DNA of 64,000 nt from Cordilura impudica (GCA_963682025.1 OY821519.1:102854585-102918584), one strand, 5' to 3'. Positions 32,370 to 44,807 are shown, counted from the stretch's first letter. Notes: generated by a model from the letters alone, not told the origin. Numbers and translations: made by a program.

Positions 32370-34095
32370 ATGAATTCCTAAGATGACGTTAGGTAATTAA
32401 TATGAGTAAATTCTGAATTTGAACATATAATATAGAAGTTATGGGTCAGTCTATTTATCCTATCAGTAACTAACTCCAGGCCTGCAATATCGTGAAGTCG
32501 TGCAGTAGAAAAGAACCAAGGCAAGTTATATATTGTTTTTAATAATTTATTTTGAGCCACTTGAAGCTTTTTGATATGGTATTTTGCGCTAGATAACCAC
32601 AAAGGGACTGCATAATATATACAGCCTGGAATATAGTCTTAAGGATAAGCATTTTGTTACCAATGCTGAGGCTGGATCTTCTGTTTATGAATGAATATAA
32701 GATACGGCTGAAGATATTAACTTTATTTATTACATATGGTATATGGTACTCGAAATTTATCTTGGGATCAAGTATTACACCTAGATATTTGATCTTTTGT
32801 TCCCATTGTACACAATTGTTATTAAAAACTAAGTAAGCCTGTGGGGTGTAGCAGTCCTTACGTTTCCTCGTAAAGTACAACGCATTTGTTTTTTCCCAAT
32901 TAACACATATTTTCCACTAATTGGAATATGATAAAATATCCGTCAGTGATCTTTGTAAATTTGCTAAAATATCTGCAGCCAAAATTCCAAGCATAATAGT
33001 GCGGTATCGTCAGCAAAAATTGATAAGGTGCAATAGTCAAACTGTGGAAAATCGGAGGTATATATATTATATAGGATAGGTGATAAGCATGAACCTTGGG
33101 GACAAACAGAAAACACAGATTGTCGCTCAGAACAGTGTGAAACAATATATAATTTGATAGTACGGGAGGTGAGGAAACTATGGATTATTTTAATTAAATG
33201 TGTAGGAAAGTTTAAGTTTATCATTTTAAAAACGAGACCTTCATGCCAAACTGAGTCAAAGGCTGCTTTGACGTCTAAAAGAACCATGCCGGTTGATTTT
33301 TGTATGCTAAAGTTGGTTTTGACTAAATTTCTTATTCTTATTAGCGGGTGTACTGTATTGTGTTCCCTTCGAAACCCGTACAGATGCGGTGGAATTATAT
33401 TATTGTTCTCTATGAAATCTGTTAATTTACCTTTAATGACCTTTTCTAAAACTTTACTAACACTCTACAATAGGCTTATTGGACGATATGAAGATGGTGA
33501 CTCTGGTTGCTTACCAGATTTTTTAATTGGAATTACTTTAGATTCCTTGAATTTTTGGTGAAAGTAACAAAACTTTAGACAGGCATTAATTAAAATCGTT
33601 AAATATTTAGTCGTTTATTAGGAAGAGCTTTTAGACATATATGTTGTTAATACCGTCGATATCAGGTGATTTTCTTTTTTTAAGCTTTTTGATTATATTA
33701 GCGACATGGGAGGGGTTAAATAACTACATATCTGTTGTATTTGCACTTAATAAATGAAACGACGCAATGGTATCATTAACTAGGGCAGACGTTGTTGTGT
33801 TACCTAGGTTCGCTGAGATCAAATGATTCCAGGCAAAGGTTTGTGCTAAGATTTCGCACTTTTCCTGGTTGGTAGAATACCGAGAAAAATTATGTTTTAA
33901 GACTGGCATATTATTCGGGCTTTTTCTTAAAACCTTAGTTAGATTCCCGAAAGGGGGAGAGCCTTTGTCTAACGTAGATAGTAAGTTATGCCACGACTTA
34001 TTTCTGAAGGAGATGATTTCCTCACGAATCAGAAAAATTTCTATGTATGTAAAAAATCTCAAAAATATCTCTTTATTATGACCTCTCATAAATTT
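32370..34095 (-). pseudogene. Jockey-type LINE ORF2 remnant
   Basis: From 34,090 downward on the minus strand there is the linker before the RT (FGNLTKVLRKSPNNMPVLK, SANLGNTTTSALV), then HLYGFRREHNTVHPLIRIR. MVLLDVKAAFDSVWHEG has the first catalytic Asp. FSVCPQGSCLSPILYNIYTS has Cys-Pro-Gln-Gly where GVPQG is usual. FADDTAL is the catalytic pair, at about 33,010. The C-terminal part follows: KIKYLGVILDPKINFEYHI and NKLLKTIYNLPWFFSTARL. Several frameshifts are present. The KYLGV.LD and NLPWF motifs are typical of jockey/BS/Doc-type elements. Confidence 0.85.
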
Positions 34096-35084
34096 GTAAT
34101 GGCTTTTCTGCTATAGGACTCTGGATATATGATACTGAATAATTATTTTTTATAGTAGGTGCGCCCCCGTGCTCCCATCCCGCCCGTTGTCGTTGTGACT
34201 TCTCATATTAACAACAGATACCTTCACACAAATTTGTAATGCTGTCCCTGATATAGGACTCCGGACATATGATATTGAATTATTATTTGGTATGGGACGT
34301 GCCACCTCTCTGATCCGATCCGAACCGAAAATTTGTTAGAGCGCCCCCATACAAAGTAAGTATTTGGGACTTCGTCTGAGTTTATAAGCTATTAATGTTA
34401 GTACTTGGAAAAAATGGGCGGATCACCCTCCACACAAAGTAAATATATAATGTCATATATCTGGAGCACAGCTATAAAGAAAGCCTTGGGATATCATTTG
34501 ATTTCATGAGTTGGACAAAAACTGGGCGGAATCGGATCTATGGGCGTGGCTTCCCCATACAAAGAAAATTTTAAATATCATATAACTGAGTAGTCGCCCA
34601 AAAAATGGGCGGACCAATGGGCGTGGCACTGAAAACTTTGAAGGCGGACTCGTGGTTAAATTTAATTACAGTATACTCGTGATTTTGGCTTTTTCGAAAT
34701 TTCAACGAATTTGAGGTTTTTGACATAAACATTTTTCTAGACATGTTTTATTTTCATTTTGTTTAATTAATTTCGATCAAATTTCGAAAAATCCAAATTA
34801 TACTATGATTAAAATTTTTTTTAAGTGAAATTTTGTTAAATAATTTTTATCGTCGCCAAGAGTCTGCCTGCAAAGTTTCAGCTTGTTTGGATCACGGGAA
34901 AAGGGCAAAAAGTCTTTTCAGAGTTTTATCGGTGCCACGCCCATTTGTCCGATCCCGCCCATTTTTTGGGCTAATACTCATATTAACTTATGAAGTCAGA
35001 CAATGTCCCAAATTTATATTTAGAGTGGGGCGTGCCATGGCCGCTGATCTTTTCTGGAATCCCTTACATTAGGGATTTTGTAAT
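34096..35084 (+). repeat. Non-coding repeat with GGGCGTGGC boxes, copy B
   Basis: Shares CACACAAAGTAAATATATAA, ATATCTGGAGCACAGC and GGGCGTGGC blocks with 28,345-28,919 in the same orientation. Internal repeats include two similar blocks of about 120 bp (TAATGGCTTTTCTGCTATAG and TAATGCTGTCCCTGATATAG) near 34,098 and 34,237. A segment near 34,860-34,930 (TGCAAAGTTTCAGCTTGTTT) resembles the repeat inside the 20.6-kb element. Confidence 0.55.
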
Positions 35085-35087
35085 GAT

Positions 35088-35650
35088 TTATGTCACTTTT
35101 TGGAACAGGTAGTCCATCCTCATTTGAAAGCCTGCACATTTTGGTATATCCATTTTGTACTCTACAACTTCCATTCCCGGACAGTTTGGAGAATTTGCCA
35201 CCTCAATAGCTTTCTTACCGTAGTGACAGAATGAAAACTCGAGCCAAAAATATGTGGACGCATTGTGTTGGCTTATGATAGGATGTATTCTTCTTTGCAA
35301 ACATTCCTTAATATAAATTTCGGTCTTGCTTCTTGCATATTGATTGCTATACGAGGAACTTTTTGAAATTTGATTTAGTTTTGGTTCCTAAACTTCAAAT
35401 ATTCCTCGTTGGAGTAATTTTTTCCGTGCTCTGGTTTTGACCATAAAATTTTTTGCAACGTTTATCTCTAGAACTTTTTGGACCTTGTATGTTTTTATAC
35501 TGCCTTACTACTTTTTAATATGCTTGCTATTTTCTTGGCTTTATAAACATCATGTGGATCTTTTTTCTCCCCGAACCGGATTTTCTATCAATGGTTCTTC
35601 TGATTCTTTCTAATAATATTGGAAAAAGTTTGATTGTGTGGTCAACTTGA
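35088..35650 (-). pseudogene. IS630/Tc1-mariner-superfamily transposase remnant
   Basis: The minus strand gives ECLQRRIHPIISQHN, STYFWLEFSFCHYGKKAIEV and DIPKCAGFQMRMDYLFQKVT. These follow the order of a mariner-superfamily block (ECLxKRLxPFI, FWPDLASCHYxKxxLEW, NPPNCPxLRPIEKYWA). The Asp of WPDLAS reads Glu and the Glu of RPIEKYW reads Met, so two catalytic positions are altered. Upstream, stop-ridden frames to about 35,650 contain VYKAKKIASILKSSKA. Confidence 0.6.
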
Positions 35651-36004
35651 TGAAGGACGAAGTTAAGTTTTATTGAAAATGTGTAATAATCTTAGCGCAT
35701 ACAGACTATTACAAAAAATAAATAAAAAATGAACTAAAAGCAATAATTATAATTTAAATACTTTACTAAATTTTGTTTTATTACATTTTGTGGCAGTAAT
35801 AACTTTATGAATCTATATAAGTTGTTAAAATCGCAACATATTCTCCTGAGTGCTTCCGCAAGAGCAAAGTTGATCTAAAAAAATTTAACGTTTAGTGGTT
35901 GGAAAACGTAGAGCAACATTAAAATAAATTTAATTTAAAAGAAAGTCAGAGCTGACTTCACCCTGAAGATGACTGATCACACATGAAACTTTCAGCATGA
36001 TTCT

Positions 36005-36860
36005 ACGACTTTTTAATGACGGCAATTTTATTAACGCAAGCCCATCCGTGTACCGTGGTAAACGGAAAGCAGGATTACAGGGCAGACCACGCAAAGTAGA
36101 AATTGCTTCTGATCAGATTCAACATGTTGTTGATGAATTTTATAATAGGGATCCCAAATTATGGAGCCATATTCCAGACTTGGTCTTACTAGATTCGTAA
36201 ATAGCTGTTTTGTAGCATAGGGATCGACAAATTCTTTACCCCAACATTTGATGAAGGTGAAAATTCATCTGGCTTTGTTGAGAGTCAAGGTTACGTGTGG
36301 TACAAAACTAAGTTTTAGATCAAGTGGTGCACCAAAATCAAGATGGACCAGTTATAGCTGGTATCCACCTAATCAATATGTAACAGTGATGAAGTTGTTT
36401 CTGGAAAAGCACAGACATTTACATTTTTTTTAAATTAAGATCCATTAAGTTCTGATTGCACCACAAAACGAAGTTGTTCAAATCTGATTGAAGGTAGGCA
36501 TGTTCAGCATTTTGATTGTCGCAGTAGAAAATTTTTACGTATATTTTTAGCGTAAATTAGAATATTACTGAAGTTTAAAACTTTTGGGAGATCATTTATA
36601 AATAAAAAACAATTGGTCCCAAATGGTTGCCTAGAGCAACGCCAGAAGTGCCGTTGAAATATTTGGAGCTTTTACTGTAAAATCGTACACTTTGCTTTCT
36701 GTACGTGATTTAAACTGAGAGGTAACTTCAAAAGTAACAGTCGATGATTTACCTTGTCAAATGCCTTACTAAAATCTGTATAAATAGCATCAGTTTGTTT
36801 TCCAAGCACAAACCTATGTTGAGCTGGTGGCAATATTGAAGAAGCAATATTCATTCAGTT
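36005..36860 (-). pseudogene. LINE RT remnant with internal deletion
   Basis: SSSILPPAQHRFVLGKQ-like sequence and AIYTDFSKAFDKVNHRLLLL (first catalytic Asp, about 36,735-36,790) are followed by FYCDNQNAEHAYLQSDLNNF and NQNLMDLNL (about 36,440-36,520). Near 36,100-36,300 come pieces like CYKTAIYESSKTKSGIWLH. The YADD box is lost. Fragments at 14,850-15,560 seem to come from the same subfamily. Confidence 0.7.
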
Positions 36861-37611
36861 TAATCAAACTAACAACAAATGAACACAGTTGTCATTAAAC
36901 ATGATAAATTTTCAAACATATCTTGATCAAAAAAAAAAAAAAAAAAATCATGTGAGTCCGATCACAGGGGCGATGTGTTAACATCTAGTAATTAAAGATT
37001 TTATATGGCACTTTTTTAAAATCAAACAGAAAACATCATCTATGAATCACTTATAGCAATCAACTGCAGGGGCTCTGCTAATATAAAAATATTTATTATG
37101 GGTAATTCCATTTTAAATCAACGAAAAAAAAACGCCATTTTCGACCTTAACCTCTTTGAATTGTATAAAAATAAGCATGAATGTTCTACAGTACTAAATT
37201 AATATATATTCAAAAATTTTGGGTTTCTGCTTTTGTGGTTCCCGAAATATGGCGCCTCGAAAAGTAGAAAATTCATTAAAAACACACATAAGTGGTCTGC
37301 CATTATTGCTTATATCTTCAATAGTTTTAAACCTAGAAGGTCGAAATTGGTCTTATTTAAGACGTATTGAAAAAAAGAGGTATTAAAACTAAGTTAAGCG
37401 ATTTTTTTCGAAAGGTCAAAGTCACTATCACAAGATTTAAGGTTTGGGAAGCTATAACTCAAAAAATGAAATTTTTAAAATTCTAAAAAAATACATGTTG
37501 ATCCTGATAGTCTCCTCTGCATTTTGTGCCAAAAAATTTGAGTGATCTCTTGTTAGTTCCTGAGATATTGATAAAAATGTAAAATTATTTAAGAAAATTG
37601 TATACAATTTT
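36861..37611. other. AT-rich DNA, nothing recognised
   Basis: Contains a 16-plus base A-run at about 36,930-36,947. No gene or repeat is recognised. Confidence 0.4.
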
Positions 37612-38396
37612 TATACCCTATACCACTATGTGGTTTGGGTATAATGACTTTGTGCTGCTGTTTGTAACAACCAAAAATATTTGACCTAGACCCATCTTTA
37701 ATTATACCGATCGAATCAGAATCACTTTCTGAGTTGATTTAACAATGTCCGTCCGTTCGTCCGTCCGTCCGTCTGTGTGTCCGTGTAAAGCTTGTAATCA
37801 AACTGCAGGTCGCAAATATGAATGTGTTTTGATGAAATTTGGTATATAAGCTTCTATCGGCCACGGGATGAACGCTATTGAAATTGGTGAGAATCGGTCC
37901 ATGTTCAGACCTAGCCCCCATACAAATTACCCATATGAAATCGACATAAATTGCCATAAGATCCAAATTGTCATATAGATCTTACTCAAATTGGATTTGT
38001 ATGCGTTCATTACATCCACTAATGAGTAGTCCAGAAATGATCCCTTTGACCCCATATAGAGCTGCTTCCAGATCTTCACTTAAATCTATTAAAAAAACAA
38101 AAATATTGCACTGATTCTTCTCAAATTTTGTTTGTACATATTTTTGTAAAATACAAGAGACTTTACCAAACATGATCAGGATCGGTCCATTTTTGGACCT
38201 AGTCCCTTTATAGATATAGCATCCGATATGAACCTTTTCATATCTGCAGCCAAAAAAATTAATAAAAATCCCACTCAAATTTGGTTTTTGCTTATTTTCA
38301 ATGTCCAGTTAGTTGGGCCTGAGAGATAGGGTTTCTAAACGCATGGTATAGGGTATCATATAGTCGGTCTAGACCGACTATAATTTTCTTACTTGT
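37612..38396 (+). mobile_element. HINE-like element, copy 5 (complete reference copy)
   Basis: The best copy for defining the family. It starts TATACCCTATACCACTATGT, then GGTTTGGGTATAATGACTTT. It has (GTCC)n at 37,747-37,775 and ends GCATGGTATAGGGTATCATA, then the perfect palindrome TAGTCGGTCTAGACCGACTA (38,361-38,380) and TAATTTTCTTACTTG. Length about 785 bp. It abuts the long T/A-rich array. Confidence 0.85.
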
Positions 38397-39820
38397 TTAT
38401 TTTTCATTTTGTATTTTTCATTTTTTATTTTTCATTTTTTATTTTTCGTTTTTCTTTTTTATTTTTTTATATTTCACTTTTTATTTCTCATTTTTAATTT
38501 TTTATTTTTCGGTTTTTATTTTTTATTCTTTTTTAATTTTTTATTTTTAATTTTTTATTTCTCATTTTTCATTTTTTATTTTTCATTATTCATTTTTCAT
38601 TTTTTATTTTTCATTTTTCATTTTTTATTTTTAATTTTTCATTTTTAATTTTTTATTATTCATTTTTTATTTAAAATTTTTAATTTTTAATTTTTAATTT
38701 TTAATTTTTAATTTTTAATTTTTAATTTTTAATTTTTAATTTTTAATTTTTAATTTTTAATTTTTAATTTTTAATTTTTAATTTTTAATTTTTAATTTTT
38801 AATTTTTAATTTTTAATTTTTAATTTTTAATTTTTAATTTTTAATTTTTAATTTTTAATTTTTAATTTTTAATTTTTAATTTTTAATTTTTAATTTTTAA
38901 TTTTTAATTTTTAATTTTTAATTTTTAATTCTTAATTTTTAATTTTTAATTTTTAGTTTTTAATTTTTAATTTTTACTTTTTTATTTTTAATTTTTAATT
39001 TTTAATTTTTAATTTTTAATTTTTAATTTTTAATTTTTAATTTTTAATTTTTAATTTTTAATTTTTAATTTTTAATTTTTAATTTTTAATTTTTAGTTTT
39101 TAATTTTTAATTTTTAATTTTTAATTTTTAATTTTTAATTTTTAATTTTTAATTTTTAATTTTTAATTTTTAATTTTTAATTTTTAATTTTTAATTTTTA
39201 ATTTTTAATTTTTAATTTTTGATTTTTAATTTTTAATTTTTAATTTTTAATTTTTAATTTTTAATTATTAATTTTTAATTTTTAATTTTTAATTTTTAAT
39301 TTTTAATTTTTAATTTTCAATTTATAATTTTTAATTTTCAATTTTTAATTTTTAATTTTTAATTTTTGATTTTTAATTTTTAATTTTTAATTTTTAATTT
39401 TTAATTTTTAATTTTTAATTTTTAATTTTTAATTTTCAATTTTTAATTTTTAATTTTTAATTTTTAATTTTTAATTTTTAATTTTTAATTTTTAATTTTT
39501 AATTTTTAATTTTTAATTTTTAATTTTTAATTTTTAATTTTTAATTTTTAATTTTAATTTTTTAATTTTTAATTTTTAATTTTTAATTTTTAATTTTTAA
39601 TTTTTTATTTTTCATTTTCTAGTTTTCATTTTTCGTTTTTAAATTTTTCGTTTTTCATTTTCAATTTTAATTCCTTATTTTTCATTTTTCGTTTTTCATT
39701 TTTTATTTTTCATTTTTTTTTTTCATATATCATTTTTAATTTTTTTTTTCATTTTCATTTTTATTTTTCATTTTTATTTTTAATTTTTAATTTTTTATTT
39801 TTCATTTTTCATTTTCAAGC
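38397..39820. repeat. (TTTTTAA)n satellite-like array
   Basis: About 1.4 kb of simple sequence. The core, about 38,675-39,602, is roughly 130 copies of the seven-base unit TTTTTAA with very few substitutions. Both borders (38,397-38,674 and 39,603-39,820) are degenerate versions rich in TTTTTCATT. The open frame at 38,409-38,648 is low complexity. Confidence 0.95.
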
Positions 39821-42196
39821 AGATTTTTGCATATCATAATTTTTTCACCAATAGAATCATAAGTCACACCGATTTTGTCATATGGCTCACTTGTTATCTT
39901 GTTTTTGTGATTGTATTGTGAAACAGAAATTTAATCCCCTGCGCGTATAGATGTTTACACATCAAAAATCGATTAATGCTTGCGGAAGAAGATAAGATGA
40001 AAACAAAATTTCTTTTCAAATTCGAAACGGCACTATTTACAACTAAGAAAATTTGTGAGATGGTGCAAGCGATCGTGAGTTTTCGAATTTAATCAACTAC
40101 TTGTACATTTTAACAAATAAAGAAGACAAACAAAATTTGTTATAAATTGAAATTAGTTTTTCAGAAACTCCTTTTGGCGAACTGTCTAATATACGAGTAT
40201 GTATATAAATGTATTTGGTTATTTATATAGATAAACGTGTATAAGTGTGTGTGTTAAAGAGAGTTTGTTTAAAATTTATATTTGTGTTTGTGTACATTGT
40301 ACATACATACATTAAGTAACGACACTGATATGTCCGTATTTGTTTACAAATAAAGCACATAAATACGTCTGTATGCATATACCAGGGCTGGGTATCGGCA
40401 ACGTTTCAAAATAACAATTATTACTTACTGTACCTTTATAAATCGATAACAAATTTTTAGAAAAACATGTTTTCGTAAATATTTTTTCGGTATTTTAAAA
40501 ACTCAAAATAAATAAAATATTCAAAACAATATATAAAAATTATCAGTTAAGCTTTTGTAGCGCAATCTTTTTCGAAATATTAATATTTTAAAACTACTTA
40601 GTTAAGTAAAATGCATTTCGGTATATAAAACTGAATATAGTAATTTTTTTTGTATAAATTATATTAATGAAAAAATGTTAACTTAAAATTTAGTTTAATA
40701 AACAGCAAATAGGTGAAAAAAATGATCAAACAAGTGAAAAATTCAAAAAAAATTATTTTATTAGAAACGATTCCAATAACCATCTTTGGTAAATACCGTT
40801 TACTGAAAAACACACTCATTCTTTGTATACATATGTACATAAAGCCCAGCCAGTTAAGGCAGCATAAAAACGTTCAATTGGTGTACAAAAGTGCATTCGC
40901 ATGAATTGAAAACTAAAAGAAAGTTGTTTTTTTGTTCATTTCTTCATACATAATGTGCCCCGAAAGTGACATTAAAGTGTTATTTGTATTGCTCTTGCAA
41001 CACAATGGAGTGTCATTTATTTTATAAAAATATTTACGTTTTCAATTTATTCTTCTGTAAGTTTGCTGGTTTGTTTATTTTGTAAGAAGGTTTACTGGTT
41101 GCTGCCACAATTTCTTTTATTTTTAAATTGAACAATCACCACCACTGGAACCACCATTGTCAACGGACCTCAATATGTCTTGCTGATAAGTTGTTGTGTG
41201 TTGGCTTCAGTGTTGCGTGCATATGAAAATTGTTCAGGATATGACAGTTTAGGAGTCGGTTTTTTTTCTTGTTTGCAATTATTTATATTTGTGGATATAT
41301 TTAACATAATTTGCATATGTCGACCGGATTAAGTGCATTAGAGTGCAGCGATTTGTATGCTCTTTGGAATTGTGACCGACAGTTGGGTATATGCGCTATT
41401 ATCTGTGTATCTATTTGCATCAATTGTCACACATGGCCTAAGGCAAATTGCAAGAATTGCAACTAATTACGGACAACCTGACTTTTATATAACAAATATT
41501 AGTACCTGCAAATGTTTAAATTATTCATTTGGAAATGCTGCCGAAAATGAATACATGTATGTATTTCTAATTTCAATTAGGAAGAGGCTATTCGAAAAAA
41601 ATATGGTATTTGATATTGATTTGGATTTGATTTGAAAGTTGATTACTTTTACTTGTTGCATTCATATATTTTGTTCACGTAAACTTAAATTGAATGAAAT
41701 ATTTTAAATTAGATGGCTTGATTGAATTTAATATTTTTCCAAAAAGTTTTTCAGTTAATATATATAATAATAATACATATGTGAACTTCTCCGAGAAAAG
41801 GAACCTAGTGTGCGAAAAGTGAAAGTTTTGAGAAAAACGCATTTAAAGTTTCATAACGCATTATTACTTTGAACACACCTTCAGTTGGGAGATGCGATTT
41901 GGTATGGTTACTTATGATTGCCATTTCCTTACCTTTTTATTTTACTTATAAACATAAGTAGTGTGATGGCTTATGAAAAGGCTTATAAAAAGTGTTATTT
42001 GAATAAAAACTCAATTGCTATAATATATTTCAGCAATAGCAGTAGCATATTAAATTATTCAGAAAAATGTGGAGAGCAAAAACCAGGAAGATGTTCTAAG
42101 CTACGTTAAAATTATTAATTTTATTTAATTTCGTCAAAGCACTAAAAAAAAGCTTCAATGAAGTTAGCTACAATAAACAAAACTTTTATATAAAAA
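39821..42196. other. AT-rich, apparently low-repeat DNA
   Basis: No repeat family of this window is seen here apart from TG-rich patches near 40,230-40,300. It is the longest stretch free of recognisable transposon sequence. Open frames at 41,357-41,635 and 41,918-42,109 are the only candidates for host coding sequence. The left end of Transib copy 2 should lie in or before its right part but was not found. Confidence 0.4.
41357..41635 (+). CDS. Unrecognised ORF with N-terminal hydrophobic segment
   Basis: 92 codons. The N-terminus (SWVYALLSVYLFASIVTHGL) is hydrophobic and could be a signal anchor, followed by a polar region (ARIATNYGQPDFYI) and a charged tail. It lies in a stretch without recognised transposons, so it could be a first exon of a host gene. 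The ATG context is ordinary and no domain is recognised. It may equally be chance. Confidence 0.25.
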   Translation: MLFGIVTDSWVYALLSVYLFASIVTHGLRQIARIATNYGQPDFYITNISTCKCLNYSFGNAAENEYMYVFLISIRKRLFEKNMVFDIDLDLI

Positions 42197-43868
42197 GTGC
42201 AAACTGGTTAGAAGGCCAACTTTCTGTCGCTTCAGAACCAACAAAGCAAGATAAGGCTGGAAGACCACACAAATCGTTGGACAACTTCAGCGCTAGATCT
42301 AAGAGGCGGAAACTTAAAGATGTTAATACAAATATAAAATAATCTTTCCTACATCAATTACGATCACAGAACCAATTAACAAAAGTGGATATCATTGAAA
42401 AAGTTGTTAAAACTAGTCCAGTGAGAACAAAACGGACGATGCACAACAGTTCACAAATGAGGGGGCATTAGCATTATTTCTGGATATGAAATTAAAAAAC
42501 AGCAATATATTCAGCTCAGATTGCGTGCGACTGAAGAAGGCTCAGATACGTGTCCAGCATATCATCACATAACCGCTTCTAAAATGTACTGTTTGCCATC
42601 AAAGGACACTAGCACAATCACACCAATTTCGGCAGCGGTACAACTACAATCTCCACTTGATCACACAGCCGAACGCTTGCTACAATCAAATGAAATGAGT
42701 TAAAGAAATATGGAAACACAAAAGTAGTTCTTTTTTGTAAATGGGAATGTGATGGTTCTTCGGGACAGAAACAATACAAACAAGTAGTATGTGAAAATAT
42801 AGATATAGAATATCAGATATGTTCATGGTATCATTTGTACCATTGCGATTGAAAAAGATTTTGGAAGATTCAGAGCCTTCGACTAGTACAACGCAAAAAA
42901 GGATTTTTGGAAAAATGAGACACCATCTTCTACGAAATACTAAAGGCCAATCAAATTTTAATTCAAAAAAGAAACTCATGATGCCATTAACAAATAAGTT
43001 AGTGATATGAAGGCCCAAATTGCAACACTACAGCCATTACAATTACATTTAGATGGGCAGCAAATTGAAGTAAACTACCAATTAGTGCTGACAATGATAG
43101 ATGGAAAAGTAGGTCAGGGTTTGACTAACACGGAGGCTGCATCCAGCTGCATTATATGCCAAGCAACATCAAGCCAATTAAACCAAATCCCGACAAATTC
43201 ATTAGATAATACCGATGCATATGAATTTGGATTATCACCACTACAGACAAAATTGAAACACATACTACAAATAAGTTATGATTTGGATTTTGGTTCTTCA
43301 GGATCAATAAGAAACAACGAAACTAAGAAGGGGTTAAGAAGTTCAAAAAAAAAAAAACATGTTCAAGAAGGATATAACAAATTTTGATTGGTTATAGGTC
43401 AGCCAAGAGAAGGGTCAGGCAATACAAATGATGGCAGTACAACAAAAAGGTTCTCTTTTCAAATCCAGAAACAGCATCTGAAATAAAAGTAGTGCATTTA
43501 AACCTCATTTTCAGATTTAAAATAATCCTGGAAGTACTTGCGTGTAATGAAGAAATTGACTCTAGAAAATTTGGAGATTATGCTACGGAAACTGCAAAAA
43601 TATATGCAACCATCTGTCATGGAGAAGAACTTCAATAAATATGATTTCGTGCCACTTGGAGATCTATCAGAGGAAGCTCATAAAAAAAGGAATAAGGATT
43701 ACAAATTTTATATAGAGCACAACTAGAAAAATTTCAAGAAATTCCACAAATGAAGATCTATGTAATATATTATTGGCAACGTCAGATCCGTTCATCTCCA
43801 GTATTCGAAATCAATGGAAGTGGAACATTGAGATTTGATGAAGAAGTCAAAAAACTACTAAAGAATAG
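42197..43868 (+). pseudogene. Transib (RAG1-like) transposase, near full length
   Basis: The order of blocks is: a GRPHKSLDNFSARSKRRK basic region (about 42,260-42,315); LDHTAERL (about 42,657); FCKWECDGSSGQKQYKQ with the first catalytic Asp at 42,751-42,753; FVPLRL; QLVLTMIDGKVGQGLT with the second Asp at 43,100-43,102; SSCIICQATSS (CxxC, about 43,145-43,165); YEFGLSPLQTK; and GDLSEEAHKKRNKDYKF. The block order follows RAG1/Transib. The third catalytic Glu (QEKRNK in copy 1) is Lys here, and the His-x4-His segment is lost in frameshifted sequence near 43,600. Multiple stops and frameshifts are present. It complements copy 1, which keeps the Glu and lacks both Asp. Confidence 0.85.
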
Positions 43869-44243
43869 AAATAACACAGAACAAATATGGAATATTTGCA
43901 ATCAATATTTGAATCAAATGAATAATAATTATAATTGCATGAATAAAAACACGGTGCTACAGTGAAAATATACTTGGAAAGTGACCTAGTGCAAGTTGTA
44001 GGCCTTGCTGAGTAGATCTCAAATCAGTTTTAAAATGTTCGGAGACACCCTCAAATTTTGGAGTTATTCCGAATAAACCGTTTTTGGGTAGGTACAAGTA
44101 ATTATGACCGCGTAACTTAGAAAAATGTGCGTTTCCAAATATATACACCCTCTGCTATATATATAAAATTTTTGTAGTGATATTCTTAATTATACTGATT
44201 TTAATTTTATTTTTTTCTAGTTTTTTCAACTTTGGCGCCATTT

Positions 44244-44807
44244 TTATACCCTATACCACTATGTGGTTTGGATATAATGACTTTGTGCTGCTGTTTGTAA
44301 CAACCAAAAATATTTGATCTACACCCATCTTTAATTATACCGATCGAATCAGAATCACTATCTGATTCGATTTAACGATGTCCGTCCGTCCGTCCGTCTG
44401 TGTGTCCATGTAAAGCTTGTAATCAAACTGCAGGTCGCAAATATGAATATATTTTGATGAAATTTGGTATGTAAGCTTTTATCGACCATGGGATGAACGG
44501 TATTGAAATCGGTGAGGATCGGTCCATGTTCAGACCTAGCCCCCATACAAATTACCCCTATGAAATCGACATAAATTGCCATGAGATCCAAATTGTCATA
44601 TATGTAGATCTTTCTCAAATTGGGTTTGTATGAGTTCATTACATCCATTAAAGAGTAGTCCAAAAATGATCCCTTTGGCCCCATATAGACTGCTTCCCGT
44701 TCTTCACTAAAATCTAATAAAAACAAAAATAATGCACTGATTCTTCTCAAATTTTGTTATAGGGTATCGTATAGTCGGTCTAGACCGACTACAATTTTCT
44801 TACTTGT
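44244..44807 (+). mobile_element. HINE-like element, copy 6 (internally deleted)
   Basis: Starts TATACCCTATACCACTATGT and ends GGTATCGTATAG, then TAGTCGGTCTAGACCGACTA, CAATTTTCTTACTTG. About 200 bp is missing between CTCAAATTTTG and TTATAGGGTATC relative to copy 5. It lies just inside the left arm of family D. Confidence 0.85.

Noticed and set aside
32654..33561. Plus-strand frames at 32,654-32,836 and 33,154-33,561
   Set aside because: They are antisense shadows of the jockey-type RT on the minus strand.
38409..38648. 79-codon Phe-rich frame
   Set aside because: Translation of the T-rich simple array; low complexity only.
44358..44750. 130-codon reverse-strand frame, with similar frames at 37,982-38,278, 50,746-50,982 and 62,479-62,847
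   Set aside because: These recur because the DNA repeat recurs. They follow HINE-like copies, with no start, stop or codon pattern kept across copies.
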